A program made the translations under genes and the position numbers. A stretch of DNA of 64,000 nucleotides from Treponema brennaborense DSM 12168 (GTDB taxonomy: Bacteria; Spirochaetota; Spirochaetia; Treponematales; Treponemataceae), in the NCBI RefSeq assembly GCF_000212415.1, contig NC_015500.1, positions 248,001 through 312,000 of the forward strand, written 5' to 3'. Positions 54,181 through 63,844 of this stretch are shown here, piece by piece; position 1 is the first letter of the stretch; every line of letters starts with the position of its first letter. The notes beneath the pieces are model-generated. The model saw only the letters and a list, made by a program, of their open reading frames with translations. It ran no database searches and was not told the DNA's origin.

Positions 54181-55115
54181 ACATAACGACTGAAAAACTG
54201 AAAGGTTTGCGGGATTATGGAGCGCAAATCGCATTGATTCTGCTCATAATTGCTATCAGCATACTCAGTCCTGAATTCAGAACGGTAAACAACGCGCTTT
54301 CACTGCTGCGTCAGTCCGCGGTGAACGGTTTGATTGCGTTCGGTATGACTTTCGTCATTCTTACCGGCGGAATCGATCTGTCGGTCGGTTCCGTGTTGTG
54401 TTTGACGGCGCTGCTGTGCGCCGGAATGATCAAAGCTGCGGTTCCCGTTCCCGCGGCGCTGCTTTTGGCTTTTGCCCTCGGCATCGTTTTGGGATTTCTG
54501 AACGGTCTGATGATTGTAAAAGGGCGGCTGCAGCCGTTTATAGCGACGCTCGTTTCAATGACTGCGTACCGGGGTATCGGAATGATATACAGCAACGGCC
54601 GGCCCGTTTCCGATTTAGGGCAGAGTGCGCTCCTTGCCGGTCTCGGCAAAGGTCATTTTTTGGGGATTCCTGTTCCCGTGTGGATTCTGCTGATCGTATT
54701 TTTTATCTTCCTTTTCATTTTACAGAAAACGGTTTTCGGGCGGCAGGTGTACGCCGTCGGTTGCAATCCGAAAGCAGCCGCGCTGGCAGGTATCAGTACC
54801 GGACGGGTAACGTATTTAGTGTACGTAATTTCCGGCGCGGCGGCAGCCGTTGCCGGCCTGATCCTTGTTTCCCGGCTCGGTTCCGCGCAGCCGACCATGG
54901 GCAGCGGTTACGAACTCGACGCTATCGCCGCCGTTGCGCTCGGCGGTACCAGTATGAGCGGCGGCCGCGGCAGAATTCTTGGAACGCTCACCGGTGTGCT
55001 CATCATTGCAATCCTGAACAACGGTATGAATATACTCGGCATATCTTCATATTATCAGCAGGTTGTAAAAGCTTTGGTTATATTACTTGCGGTTCTGTCT
55101 GACCGTAAGCGGTAG
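54177..55115 (+). CDS. rbsC: Ribose ABC transporter permease
   Basis: 312 residues, about eight to ten membrane helices. Typical RbsC signatures: NGLIAFGMTFVILTGGIDLSVGS and GRQVYAVGCNPKAAALAGI, then ELDAIAAVALGGTSMSGGRG. It forms the ribose channel and interacts with RbsA through the cytosolic loop after residue 195. Overlaps rbsA stop by 4 nt; rbsB starts 9 nt after. Confidence 0.94.
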   Translation: MNITTEKLKGLRDYGAQIALILLIIAISILSPEFRTVNNALSLLRQSAVNGLIAFGMTFVILTGGIDLSVGSVLCLTALLCAGMIKAAVPVPAALLLAFALGIVLGFLNGLMIVKGRLQPFIATLVSMTAYRGIGMIYSNGRPVSDLGQSALLAGLGKGHFLGIPVPVWILLIVFFIFLFILQKTVFGRQVYAVGCNPKAAALAGISTGRVTYLVYVISGAAAAVAGLILVSRLGSAQPTMGSGYELDAIAAVALGGTSMSGGRGRILGTLTGVLIIAILNNGMNILGISSYYQQVVKALVILLAVLSDRKR

Positions 55116-55124
55116 GAGGCATAT

Positions 55125-56009
55125 ATGAAAAAGGCAATTGTATGGGGAATGGTTTGCATCGCTTGCTTGCTGAGCGGTTGTGCAAAAAAAGGCGAAACGG
55201 ATACGGATCTGATCGGATTTTCGATATCCACGCAGAACAATCCGTTTTTCGTTACGCTTGCGGACGGCGCCAAAAAACAGGCGGCTACGGATAACAGCAC
55301 TTTGGCAGTGGTCGATGCGGGAGACGACGTGGTAAAGCAAATAAGCGACATTGAAGATCTCATTTCAAAGAACGTAAAAGTGCTGATCGTTAATCCCGTG
55401 GACTCCGCCGCCGTTGCGCCGGCCGTTACCGCCGCAAAGAAAGCCGGTATTCCGGTAATCGCGGTAGACAGGGCCGTTATCGGTGAAACCGTCGCGTGCC
55501 AGATTGCGTCCGACAACGTCGCCGGTGCAAAAATGGCCGGCGAGTATCTGCTGTCGCTCGTGGGCGAAGGCGCTGAAATTGCCGAATTGCAGGGGATTCC
55601 GGGCGCTTCGGCAACTATAGACCGCGGAAAAGGATTTCACTTAGCCGTAGACGGAAAGGCGGAGGTGAAAGCAAGTTTGACGGCGAATTTTAACCGGGTT
55701 GAGGGGCTCGCGGTTACCGAAAACCTGCTGCAGTCGCACGGCGATTTAAAAGGGCTGTTCGCCCATAATGACGAAATGGCGCTTGGTGCGTTGGAAGCTG
55801 CGGCCGCCGCCGGTAAGCAAATCGTCATCGTCGGCTTCGACGCAACGGACGATGCGGTTGCAGCGGTAAAAGACGGACGTTTGGCCGCTACCGTTGCGCA
55901 GCAGCCTGCCGAAATGGGTAAAATTGCCGTACAAACCGCGATAAAACTTATCCGCGGTGAATCGGTTCCCGAATCGCTGCCGGTTGTCGTTTCATTGATC
56001 ACAAAATAA
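55125..56009 (+). CDS. rbsB: Ribose ABC transporter substrate-binding lipoprotein
   Basis: 294 residues. Lipobox LLSGC (Cys about residue 19), so membrane-anchored. Periplasmic-binding fold: IGFSISTQNNPFFVTLADGAKKQA, LIVNPVDSAAVAPAV, VIAVDRAV, GIPGASATIDRGKGFH, LFAHNDEMALGALEA, IVGFDATDDAV. Delivers ribose to RbsC. Start has AGGAGG. A hairpin without T-tract after its stop may stabilise the message and lift RbsB levels above other operon products. Confidence 0.94.
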   Translation: MKKAIVWGMVCIACLLSGCAKKGETDTDLIGFSISTQNNPFFVTLADGAKKQAATDNSTLAVVDAGDDVVKQISDIEDLISKNVKVLIVNPVDSAAVAPAVTAAKKAGIPVIAVDRAVIGETVACQIASDNVAGAKMAGEYLLSLVGEGAEIAELQGIPGASATIDRGKGFHLAVDGKAEVKASLTANFNRVEGLAVTENLLQSHGDLKGLFAHNDEMALGALEAAAAAGKQIVIVGFDATDDAVAAVKDGRLAATVAQQPAEMGKIAVQTAIKLIRGESVPESLPVVVSLITK

Positions 56010-56010
56010 G

Positions 56011-56044
56011 AAGTACGTCCCGGAATTCCGGTTCCGGGATACTT
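56011..56044 (+). other. Intercistronic hairpin between rbsB and rbsK
   Basis: AAGTACGTCCCGGAA and TTCCGGGATACTT form a long stem (8 bp TCCCGGAA/TTCCGGGA, 56018-56025 with 56032-56039, extended by AAGTA/TACTT). No T-tract follows, so it is more likely an mRNA stability or partial-termination element than a full terminator. Confidence 0.6.
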
Positions 56045-56078
56045 CGCACTATAAAATATGATTGTTTCAGGATTGCGT

Positions 56079-57005
56079 ATGAAAATACTGAATTTCGGGT
56101 CGATCAATATCGACTATGTGTACCGCGTAACGCACTTCGTTCGGCCCGGCGAAACGCTCGCCGCGGACGAACGCTCCGTTTTTCCCGGTGGAAAAGGTCT
56201 CAATCAGTCCGTCTCGCTCGGCCGCTGCTGCGGAACTGAACGTGATATTTTTCATGCCGGATGTATCGGTCGAGCCGACGCCGATTTTATAGACGCTCTG
56301 TTGCGGGAAAACCGTGTCAGCGGCATGTTCGTGGAAACGTGCGAATCGGTTACGGGACACACGATTATTCAAGTTGACGAAAACGGGCAGAATTGTATTT
56401 TATTGTATTCGGGAGCGAACGGGGCACAGTCGGAAGCCCATATCGCCCGCGTTTTCCGCCGATTCGGCGCCGGTGATTACCTGGTGCTTCAGAACGAAAT
56501 ATCGTGCGTCGCTTATATTCTCGAGCAGGCTCATGCGGCGGGAATGAAGATTTTTTTCAACCCGTCGCCGTACACCGCCGATATCCGGAAATTACCGCTT
56601 GAATACGTCGACTGTTTTCTGCTGAACGAAATTGAAGCCGGAGATTTGTGCGGTACGCACGCTGCGGACGAATCGGTTTTGCTTGCAAAAACGGCCGCCG
56701 CGTTTCCGCGGGCGGAAATCGTGCTGACGCTGGGAAAGCGCGGCGTCGTCTGCAAAACTGATTCCGCCGTTTATCGGTACGGAACGTACGACGTACCGGT
56801 CGTCGACACGACGGCAGCGGGCGATACGTTTACCGGCTATTTTATCGGCTGCCGGGCGCTCGGTATGGACGCGCCGGCTGCGTTAAAGTATGCGTCGGCC
56901 GCGTCGTCGCTTGCCGTTTCGCAGCGCGGGGCGGTGCCTTCGATTCCCCGAATGCATCGTGTCCGTGATTTTGCCGACTCCGCCGCCGTTCCTTCCTTTA
57001 ATTGA
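56079..57005 (+). CDS. rbsK: Ribokinase (PfkB family)
   Basis: 308 residues. PfkB family marks: NFGSINIDYVYRV, GGKGLNQSVSLGRC, and the C-terminal DTTAAGDTFTGYFIG with the catalytic Asp and anion hole. It phosphorylates ribose to ribose-5-phosphate. An ATG at 56058 is possible, but ATG 56079 has CAGGA at the right distance. Last gene of the ribose operon. Confidence 0.92.
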   Translation: MKILNFGSINIDYVYRVTHFVRPGETLAADERSVFPGGKGLNQSVSLGRCCGTERDIFHAGCIGRADADFIDALLRENRVSGMFVETCESVTGHTIIQVDENGQNCILLYSGANGAQSEAHIARVFRRFGAGDYLVLQNEISCVAYILEQAHAAGMKIFFNPSPYTADIRKLPLEYVDCFLLNEIEAGDLCGTHAADESVLLAKTAAAFPRAEIVLTLGKRGVVCKTDSAVYRYGTYDVPVVDTTAAGDTFTGYFIGCRALGMDAPAALKYASAASSLAVSQRGAVPSIPRMHRVRDFADSAAVPSFN

Positions 57006-57027
57006 ACGGCGCGTTCCGTTTTTTTTA
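57004..57027 (+). terminator. Terminator of the rbs operon
   Basis: Short stem AACGG/CCGTT (57005-57009, 57016-57020) followed by eight T. Alternative GAACG/CGTTC pairing is possible. Confidence 0.5.
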
Positions 57028-57049
57028 TAAAACGGTACCATATAAATAA

Positions 57050-57078
57050 TTGACACCCGTCCGTCTGCGTGTTACGAT
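57050..57078 (+). promoter_or_regulatory. Promoter of the 57109 chemoreceptor gene
   Basis: TTGACA (57050-57055), 17 nt, TACGAT (57073-57078). Ribosome site AGAGGGG precedes ATG 57109 by 6 nt. Confidence 0.6.
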
Positions 57079-57108
57079 TTTATCATCTAATCGGCAGAGG
57101 GGTTGTCC

Positions 57109-58932
57109 ATGAAATTTTATTCAACGTATAAATTCCGTTTTATTTTTTTGATTACGTTGTTTATTACGCTTGTCTGTGCCGCAATAACCATTGTTGCGGT
57201 GCGCGACATTCGCAGTACCGCGGTAAAAGTTTTTGCCGAGCGCGGTGTGGCCGTGATTGAAAAAGCCGAACCGTATATCGACCCGGTGCGTTTTGCCGAG
57301 CTGTGCCGGACGCTCGATGCCGACGATTCCTATTATCTTGAAACATGGCGCAATCTGTTCGATATAAAACAGTCTCTCGGATGTGAATATTTGTATACGA
57401 TGGTGCCTAAAAGCGGGACGGTTTTTACATATATTGTTGACGGAAGTTCAACGTTTGACGATGAGGATAATTTTTCACCGCTCGGAACGGACGAAGATAT
57501 TTCGAGTTACGGCAGCTATCCGTTCGACGCACTTAAACGGCAGGAAATGGTCGTCGGAAACCTTCAGTATCAGGCGGACTGGGGCTGGACGATTTCCGTG
57601 TACGCGCCTATTATCGATGCGGCCGGAACGTCGATAGGGTTTCTTGCCTGCGACTTTGACGTTGAGAATCTCGTTTCCGTTATAAACGGCAGTACTATCA
57701 AAATGATCCTCGTTTTTGCGGTGAGTCTTGTCGTGGGGATTACCGCGCTTTGGTTCTTTGTCGTGTTCTTTTTCAAGCGCCTTTTTCGTGTGGTTCAGGC
57801 AATGCGGGATATTGCCGGCGGTGCAAGCGATTTGACCGCACGTATTCCCTGCGGAAATGCCGACGAACTCGACGCCCTCGCTGCGGAATGTAACGCCGTT
57901 ATTGAACAAATGCAGCGGATGATACGGACGGTATCGCAGTCGGTGGGAACCCTTTCGGAAAACAGCGGTGAAATTTCCGGGCATAATCAGGAGATGCTTT
58001 CGCTTCTGAGCGAAGCGGGCACCGCTATCGACGAAATTTACGGAAAAGCCGGTACGCAATGCGGTCTTACCGAAGCCCTTTCAGGTGAAATCGGTACCGT
58101 CCGTACTGCCGTACAAACGCTCGAAGAAAAAATAGCGCATCAGACGGAAGCGGCGGCGCGTTCCTCTCTCGCCGTGGAACAGATAACGTCGAATATTCAT
58201 ACCGCCGATATGAATATCAGCCGAATTGCCGACGAATACGGGGCGATTGTGGATGAAACGGCAAAAAGCCGGCAAAAACAGAACAAAATGACGGAACAGA
58301 TATCGCTCATTGCTCAGCAGGCAAAAAATCTTTCTACGGCGAACTCCGTCGTAACGAAAATAGCCGCGCAGACGAATCTGCTTGCAATGAACGCCGCGAT
58401 TGAAGCCGCGCACGCAGGCGATTCGGGCAGAGGTTTCAGCGTTGTTGCCGACGAAATACGCGCGCTCGCGGAAACGTCGGCCAAGCAGACAAAAGCCATT
58501 CGGACGCTTATCGGCGGAATTGAGAAAACGGTTGAGGAGCTCGTCGATGCTTCCGGCAATTCCGAATCATCGTTCGGTGCGCTCGGAAACCGCATAGGCG
58601 AACTTGCCGTTCCGTTGCAGGAAATCAGGGTGGGCATGAACGGCCAAAACCGGGGTGCGGAAGATATTATTGCGATGATGCGCGTTTTGAGCAATTCGGC
58701 TGAAGCGATTGCGGACGCTTCAAAAAAAATGTCCGATGAAACGCTGCTCGTGTCCGAAAAAATCACTGAATTGCGAAAATCGGCGGACGACATTCTTTCG
58801 AGCGGCAGCGGTACGGCGGAACTTCTCAATCAGGTGAATACTTTTGCCGCCAACGCCGCCGTGTGTTCGGACGGCAACGTAACGCTTGCCGGAAACGTAA
58901 GGTCGCTCGTTGCAAGTTATAAAGTCGAGTGA
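57109..58932 (+). CDS. Methyl-accepting chemotaxis protein with Cache-type sensor and HAMP
   Basis: 607 residues. TM1 about 8-32; periplasmic region about 35-190 with a Cache-like pattern ([56 protein letters not shown]); TM2 about 192-215; HAMP about 215-270 ([17 protein letters not shown]); then MCP coiled coil with tip [17 protein letters not shown] and [13 protein letters not shown]. It relays an extracellular ligand to CheA. A TTG two codons earlier is in frame, but the ATG has better spacing. A monocistronic unit downstream of rbsK. Confidence 0.9.
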   Translation: MKFYSTYKFRFIFLITLFITLVCAAITIVAVRDIRSTAVKVFAERGVAVIEKAEPYIDPVRFAELCRTLDADDSYYLETWRNLFDIKQSLGCEYLYTMVPKSGTVFTYIVDGSSTFDDEDNFSPLGTDEDISSYGSYPFDALKRQEMVVGNLQYQADWGWTISVYAPIIDAAGTSIGFLACDFDVENLVSVINGSTIKMILVFAVSLVVGITALWFFVVFFFKRLFRVVQAMRDIAGGASDLTARIPCGNADELDALAAECNAVIEQMQRMIRTVSQSVGTLSENSGEISGHNQEMLSLLSEAGTAIDEIYGKAGTQCGLTEALSGEIGTVRTAVQTLEEKIAHQTEAAARSSLAVEQITSNIHTADMNISRIADEYGAIVDETAKSRQKQNKMTEQISLIAQQAKNLSTANSVVTKIAAQTNLLAMNAAIEAAHAGDSGRGFSVVADEIRALAETSAKQTKAIRTLIGGIEKTVEELVDASGNSESSFGALGNRIGELAVPLQEIRVGMNGQNRGAEDIIAMMRVLSNSAEAIADASKKMSDETLLVSEKITELRKSADDILSSGSGTAELLNQVNTFAANAAVCSDGNVTLAGNVRSLVASYKVE

Positions 58933-59018
58933 GTCGGTCGATTGATGCCGGAAAATATGCATTGTACGTTTTAGAGCCGATTACAGCGCTTTACGGTCTC
59001 TGCGCGGTCCGTTTTTTG

Positions 59019-59047
59019 TTGACGTAACCTATTTATTTCAATATTTT
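59019..59047 (+). promoter_or_regulatory. Putative promoter of the lemA operon
   Basis: TTGACG (59019-59024), 17 nt, TATTTT (59042-59047). CGGAGGT precedes the lemA ATG. Confidence 0.4.
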
Positions 59048-59091
59048 TTCTATATAACATATGTCGATATAAAACCGATACGGAGGTTTGC

Positions 59092-59703
59092 ATGAAAAGC
59101 GGAACGAAGATTTTGCTCGTCGTCGTCGGATTGCTGGTCGTTTTGGGAATTGCCGGTTGTCAATTCTACAGCGGAACGTATAATAAAATGGTCGCTTTGG
59201 ACGAACAGGTGTCCGGGCAGTGGGCGCAGGTTCAAAACGTTTATCAGCGCCGCCTTGATTTAATTCCGAATTTGGTTGCGACGGTCAAAGGCTATGCGTC
59301 CCACGAATCGCAGGTATTTACGCAGATTGCCGAAGCCCGGGCTAAAGCCGGCGGCGTCGTTCAGATTTCTGCGGCGGATCTTGACGATCCGGCAAAGATG
59401 AAGCAGTTTCAGGAAGCTCAGAGTTCTTTAGGCGGCGCTTTACAGCGTTTGCTCGCCGTAACCGAAAATTACCCCGAATTGAAGGCCAATGAAAACTTTC
59501 TGGCATTGCAGGATCAGCTTGAGGGTACCGAAAACCGGATAACCGTGGAACGCGGCAGATTCAACGAATCCGTAACCTCCTACAATACGTTTATCCGCCA
59601 GTTTCCCAAAAACATTATTGCGAATATGAGCGGCTTCCGTACCAAAGAAAAATTCAGCGCCGACAGCGCCGCCCAATCCGCTCCCGCCGTTTCGTTCGAG
59701 TAA
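59092..59703 (+). CDS. lemA: LemA-family lipoprotein
   Basis: 203 residues. Hydrophobic N-terminus with GIAGC (Cys about 23), a possible lipobox, then LemA core: YNKMVALDEQVSGQWAQVQNVYQRRLDLIPNLVATVKGYASHE split over about 28-70, and FNESVTSYNTFIRQFPKNI near the end. LemA proteins are extracytoplasmic helical proteins of uncertain role, usually next to TPM-domain genes as here. First gene of a three-gene operon. Confidence 0.92.
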   Translation: MKSGTKILLVVVGLLVVLGIAGCQFYSGTYNKMVALDEQVSGQWAQVQNVYQRRLDLIPNLVATVKGYASHESQVFTQIAEARAKAGGVVQISAADLDDPAKMKQFQEAQSSLGGALQRLLAVTENYPELKANENFLALQDQLEGTENRITVERGRFNESVTSYNTFIRQFPKNIIANMSGFRTKEKFSADSAAQSAPAVSFE

Positions 59704-59728
59704 CGGCGAGTACGGTAAGGACTGCATA

Positions 59729-60463
59729 ATGAAGAAAGCGGTAATGCTTAAAAAATTGAAATTGACGGACGAGTCTCTGACCCGAATACGGGAAGCGGTT
59801 ATGAAGGCCGAATCCCGTACGACCGGTGAAATCGCGCTTGCGGTAACCGCCGAAAGCGCGGCGTATTCGTTCCGGGAATTATTGGCCGCGCTGACCGCCG
59901 GTGTTTTCATATTCGCACTGCTGCTGCCGTTCGCGCACGTGATAGCGGAACTTTTTGAAAACATGATGTGGCATATGCCGCTGTGGTATCTGCCCGCGTT
60001 TTACGGCATTACCTGCTTCGGACTTGTGGCGCTGCTGTTCCGGATTGCGAACGTTCCGGCCGTCGATCGGCTGATTGTACCTCGTGCGGTCAGATCGCGC
60101 GCGGTGTATAACCGCGCCGTTCGGTATTTTGCCGAAAGCGGCGTGTATGCAACGAAGGATCATTCGGGTATTTTGATTTTCGTTTCATATATGGAACGGG
60201 AAGTACGCATCATTGCGGATACCGGAATTACTGCCAAAATATCGCCCGGTTTGTGGAATCTGATTGCGGCGGATTTGGCCGAAGGCTTGGGAACCGCCGA
60301 TGCGGCCGGCACGTTTATCCGCGCAGTCGAACGCTGCGGTGAATTGCTGGAAGAATACTTTCCCGCGGTTGCCGGATCCGGTGCCGAACCGAACGGAACG
60401 GCGGAAAATCCCGACGAACTGGCGAACGGTCTTGTCGTTTTGGAGGAAGAAGATGCGTACTGA
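59729..60463 (+). CDS. TPM-domain membrane protein
   Basis: 244 residues. A TPM (TLP18.3/Psb32/MOLO-1) domain split by a membrane region: RIREAVMKAESRTTGEIALAVT at the start, two hydrophobic helices (50-75, 85-105), then the RAVYNRAVRYFAESGVYATKDHSGILIFVSYMEREVRIIAD segment (over about 120-165). C-terminus is acidic. Its end overlaps the next gene by 11 nt. Function unknown; thought to assist membrane protein or phosphatase functions. Confidence 0.85.
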   Translation: MKKAVMLKKLKLTDESLTRIREAVMKAESRTTGEIALAVTAESAAYSFRELLAALTAGVFIFALLLPFAHVIAELFENMMWHMPLWYLPAFYGITCFGLVALLFRIANVPAVDRLIVPRAVRSRAVYNRAVRYFAESGVYATKDHSGILIFVSYMEREVRIIADTGITAKISPGLWNLIAADLAEGLGTADAAGTFIRAVERCGELLEEYFPAVAGSGAEPNGTAENPDELANGLVVLEEEDAY

Positions 60464-61253
60464 TTTCCGGAACCGGCGGCGCGCTGTCTGCGCGGCCTTT
60501 TTCTGCATCGTTTTGTCGCTGCATCTGAGTGCGCTGAGTATTCCGCAGTGGATCGGCCCGGTCAACGATCAGGCGGGCGTTATGTCCGCCGCAGAAAAAA
60601 ACGAATTGTCCGGTTATTTGACCGATCTGAACAATCAAACCGGCGTACAAATGGCCGTGCTCACCGTTCCTTCTTTGGGAGGCGCTTCAATAGAAGAACT
60701 GGCTATCCGTACTGCCGACGCCTGGAAACTCGGCCAAGCGGATACGGACAACGGTGCGCTGCTGGTCGTCGCGCTTGAAGAACGGGAACTGCGTATTGAA
60801 GTGGGATACGGGCTTGAAAGCGTTTTGACCGATGCAAAAAGCGGCCTGATTATCCGCAACGTCATAACGCCGTATTTCCGCGACGGAAAGTACGGTGCGG
60901 GCATTATCGCCGGTATCAAAAACATGGCGGGGATTGCGACCGACAACGCGGAACTCGTTTCGGAATCGGTTCAAAACGGTGACACGGCTTCCGATGCGAT
61001 CGGTGCAGCGGCGTTCTTTTTCATCGTGTTTATCGTGATCGTAACGGCGGGCGTTTCGACTTCCATCCGTGGCCGCCGATACGGCCGTTACCGCGGTCCG
61101 ATCATCATGCCCCCTCCGACGTTTCGCAGCAGAAACGATTCCGATCACCATTTCGGCGGCGGATTCGGAGGTTTCGGCGGGTTTGGCGGCGGCGGTGGTT
61201 TCTCCGGCGGAGGCGGCGGATTCGGCGGCGGCGGAGCGTCCGGACGCTGGTAG
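60453..61253 (+). CDS. TPM-domain protein with Gly-rich tail (YgcG type)
   Basis: 266 residues: signal peptide (cleavage after LSA, about 27), extracytoplasmic TPM domain (30-165; VNDQAGVMSAAEKNELSGYL, QMAVLTVPSLGG, ELRIEVGYGLESVLTD), a membrane helix (about 175-200) and a C-terminal tail rich in Gly (about 225-266) ending FGGGGASGRW, as in YgcG relatives. Overlaps the preceding TPM gene by 11 nt with GGAGGAAG as ribosome site, so coupled. The tail probably sits in the cytoplasm and its role is not known. Confidence 0.9.
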   Translation: MRTDFRNRRRAVCAAFFCIVLSLHLSALSIPQWIGPVNDQAGVMSAAEKNELSGYLTDLNNQTGVQMAVLTVPSLGGASIEELAIRTADAWKLGQADTDNGALLVVALEERELRIEVGYGLESVLTDAKSGLIIRNVITPYFRDGKYGAGIIAGIKNMAGIATDNAELVSESVQNGDTASDAIGAAAFFFIVFIVIVTAGVSTSIRGRRYGRYRGPIIMPPPTFRSRNDSDHHFGGGFGGFGGFGGGGGFSGGGGGFGGGGASGRW

Positions 61254-61514
61254 CGGCGGCGGCAAGCCGTCCGTGCCTTGCCGCCTTACGAGTTTGCCGT
61301 GCAAACTCGGCGTATGCAAAGTTGCCGCCGTCCGTGGCTGGGCGTATTCCGCCGTGTCGGCGGCAAGCCGTCCATGCCTTGCCGCCTTACGAGTTTGCCG
61401 TGCAAACTCGGCGTATGCAAAGTTCCCGCCGTCCGTGGCTGGGTGTATTCCGCATCGGCGGCGGCAAGCCGTCCGTGCCTTGCCGCCTTACGAGTTTGCC
61501 GTGCAAACTCGGCG
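61254..61514 (+). repeat. 101-bp repeat, two full and one partial tandem copies
   Basis: The unit (GGCAAGCC at 61261, 61362, 61463) repeats at exactly 101 bp. Each copy has two hairpins: GGCGGCAAG/CTTGCCGCC (61258-61266, 61277-61285) and CGAGTTTGC/GCAAACTCG with a CGT loop (61289-61309). The third copy breaks off after the second hairpin. 101 is not a multiple of three and the frames encode nothing recognisable. A further copy in the same orientation is at 63691-63803. Confidence 0.92.
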
Positions 61515-61524
61515 AAGTGCGGTT

Positions 61525-62055
61525 TCAGCCGGAGTGCGTGCAGTCTTTTTCCAAAAGGTAAAACGTCCCTTTGACCCCGTGCGCTTCACCCGCCTTGCGG
61601 AAGCCGAGTTTTTCATACATGGCAAGCGACGGCCGGTTCCGTGAAAACGCGTCGAGCCGGACCGATTCATAGCCGCCGGTTTCGGCTTGATTGAGTACGT
61701 GTTTCATAACGGCGGAACCGTACCCGTATCGCTGAAAATCGGGGTGGACGCACAGTCGGTGTACTATCAGCGGGTTCGTCGCCGGAAAGCGCCACTGCGC
61801 CGTATCATACTGCGCGTCGCATTCGCCGTTTAAGACGACGCAGACGGCGATTCTCCCGGACGGCGCGTGCCGCGCGGTAAACAACTGCCGGCGGCGGATA
61901 TCGTTCCGCAGAATATCCGCAGACGGATACCGGCGGTAGTCCCACATATCTATTCCCGTTTCCTGCATGTGCCGAATGGCCGCCCGATACAGCGCTTCTA
62001 TTTCCGTAAAATCGCGGTCGGCTGTCGGAATAAGTTCAATGGGTAAAGCTGTCAT
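61525..62055 (-). CDS. GNAT-family N-acetyltransferase
   Basis: 176 residues. GNAT motif A VHRLCVHPDFQRYGYGSAVMK (over about 112-132, with acetyl-CoA-binding Q/RxxGxG), and the motif B MYEKLGFRKAGE. Substrate unknown. Codon usage is like the chromosome. It follows the A+T-rich interrupted gene by 6 nt in the same direction, and ends just inside the repeat block. Confidence 0.88.
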   Translation of the reverse strand: MTALPIELIPTADRDFTEIEALYRAAIRHMQETGIDMWDYRRYPSADILRNDIRRRQLFTARHAPSGRIAVCVVLNGECDAQYDTAQWRFPATNPLIVHRLCVHPDFQRYGYGSAVMKHVLNQAETGGYESVRLDAFSRNRPSLAMYEKLGFRKAGEAHGVKGTFYLLEKDCTHSG

Positions 62056-62061
62056 AAAACC

Positions 62062-63606
62062 TCATGAGTTCTTTTTTGATTTACAATAAACGCTGAGAAA
62101 ACACTTTTTTCTGGTATCTGTCCACGTATTTTTTGTACTCCGATTATCACTCGGCGTTTTGGGAATTGTAACGGTATAGCGCTCGTCTCCGTAATATGCA
62201 ACCTTGTAATGTGCACTGCGGGGCATACTTTTGTCGATGAATTCATGTTTTCTTAAAACGGAGATCAGATCTGAACCGTTTTTTGAACAGTTTTTTATCC
62301 AATCGTCTTCGCATTTTTCATACCGTTGTGCCGCTGCTGATTCTGCAAAATTCCAATCGTCAATTTGCCCTTTTATATTTTCAACGACATGCGCTTTCCG
62401 GGAGTCGTTCTCGGCAGGTTCACTGTGAATCGTTTTGTAAAAAAGTCCTTTGACAAAATCTTTGATTTCATCAGGAAACAATTCATTTTCAGTGCAAGGT
62501 AGAGATACGGTTATGGAGGAATTGAGTTCTTGTTTATCGGAAAAACTTGCAGACAATGCGGCAATTTTCTCCGTTAGGATACGATTTTCTTCAGTTAGTT
62601 TCCGGTTTTCAGCCTCGAACGTCTCCATATACAGATTGAGTTCTTTTTGTTTTGCTTCCAGTTCTTTTTTCAAACGAGTGGACTCTTCTTCTTTTTCCTT
62701 TATTTGCGCTTGGAGATTGTCGATTCGGGCAGTACTACCGGTACTTAATCGTTCATATTCCGTTTTGAGTCGAGACTGCTCCCGTTCTGTTTCAAGCTGT
62801 AATAAGGTGAACCATGAAGTTCCTTTTGAAAACGGTTTTAAAGCCGTTACTTCGGCTATTTTATGATAGATGCTTTCTACGGTAAGTCGTTCCGATGGAT
62901 GAAAATAAAAACGTTCTTTGTTTCCCCAATAAATACCAATCACGCCATTGAATACGTTATTTCCGTTAGTTTCTTTTTTTAATCGATATGAAAAATCGGT
63001 GCTCGGTTCCGTAAATACAAACGCCATGCAATGCAATTTTTCGGCAAGTCGTTCCGGATCGATAAGATACTGTCCCGACTTTTGTTTGCTGATATATACA
63101 ACCGGCAGTTCTATCTTTTTTTTCCCGTTCAATATATCGATAAATAATTGAGCCATTGCGGGAGTGATGTCAGCCGATATCGATTCTTTCGGATTTCCGT
63201 TTGAGGATGTGTCTATAAGCGGAGTAATGAATTTTGAAAAGTATTGGGGTTTGTGGCCTGCGATATTTTTTGCAACTGTTCCGTCAACGGTGGTTTCAAA
63301 TGTCAAATACGTTGCTTCTTTTTTTCTGCTGCATACGATATACGTGTTCCACGTTTTGTTCACTTCCTGTTCTTTAAGGCGGAATCCCCAATAAAAATCC
63401 GTATCTTTTTCAAGTTTTTTCGATTCGATTGTCGAATTTGCATCGGCAAATACTAAATGAGCCGGTGCTTTCTCATACGACAGCAGTTCCTTTTTTATAT
63501 TATCCGAAGAATGAGGACTTTGAAGTCTCTAGTTTTTTACCGTTTCCCAAACATCATCTTCCGTAACGTTTTCTTTTAATTTTAGTTGTGTTCGGAATGT
63601 TGTCAT
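62062..63606 (-). pseudogene. A+T-rich gene of unknown function with in-frame TAG
   Basis: The frame from ATG 63606 (AAGGAG site) is open for 25 codons, stops at TAG (63529-63531), then stays open in the same frame to 62062 (514 residues if read through). The part downstream alone could start at GTG 63363 (433 residues), but no ribosome site is there. Features: an alpha/beta N-terminal half with PVVYISKQKSGQYLIDPERLAEKL and GVIGIYWG segments, a coiled coil about 265-350 (ERLSTG, KEKEEESTRLKKELEAKQKE), and a C-terminal charged region. No family is named with confidence. Base composition is clearly more A+T-rich than neighbours, and 101-bp repeats lie on either side, so transfer is likely. Confidence 0.65.
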
Positions 63607-63690
63607 GTACTGCTCCTTGCGAATTTTTATTATAACATACTGAATATCCTTTGTCACTTTCAGCAGGGATCCGTAAAATACCCGCAGCGG

Positions 63691-63803
63691 CGGCGGCAAG
63701 CCGTCCGTGTCTTGCCGCCTTACGAGTTTGCCGTGCAAACTCGGCGTATGCAAAGTTGCCGCCGTCCGTGGCTGGGTGTATTCCGTAGCGGCGGCGGCAA
63801 GCC
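63691..63803 (+). repeat. Fourth copy of the 101-bp repeat plus the start of a fifth
   Basis: GGCAAGCC at 63695 and 63796 (101 bp apart). Full copy with both hairpins, then the unit stops after 8 bases of the next. Same orientation as 61254-61514, which puts direct repeats on both sides of the GNAT and interrupted genes. Confidence 0.9.
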
Positions 63804-63806
63804 GGC

Positions 63807-63835
63807 TTGTAAAATTCCCGCAGATAAGATAAAAT
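63807..63835 (+). promoter_or_regulatory. Putative promoter of proS
   Basis: TTGTAA (63807-63812), 17 nt, TAAAAT (63830-63835), 9 nt to ATG 63845. It begins a few bases after the repeat. Confidence 0.5.
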
Positions 63836-63844
63836 CGGATAACT

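Noticed and set aside
61254-61514. Possible CRISPR array or integron attC array
   Set aside because: The whole 101-bp unit is conserved, with no variable spacers, so not CRISPR. No GTTRRRY core site or integrase was seen, so attC is not supported.
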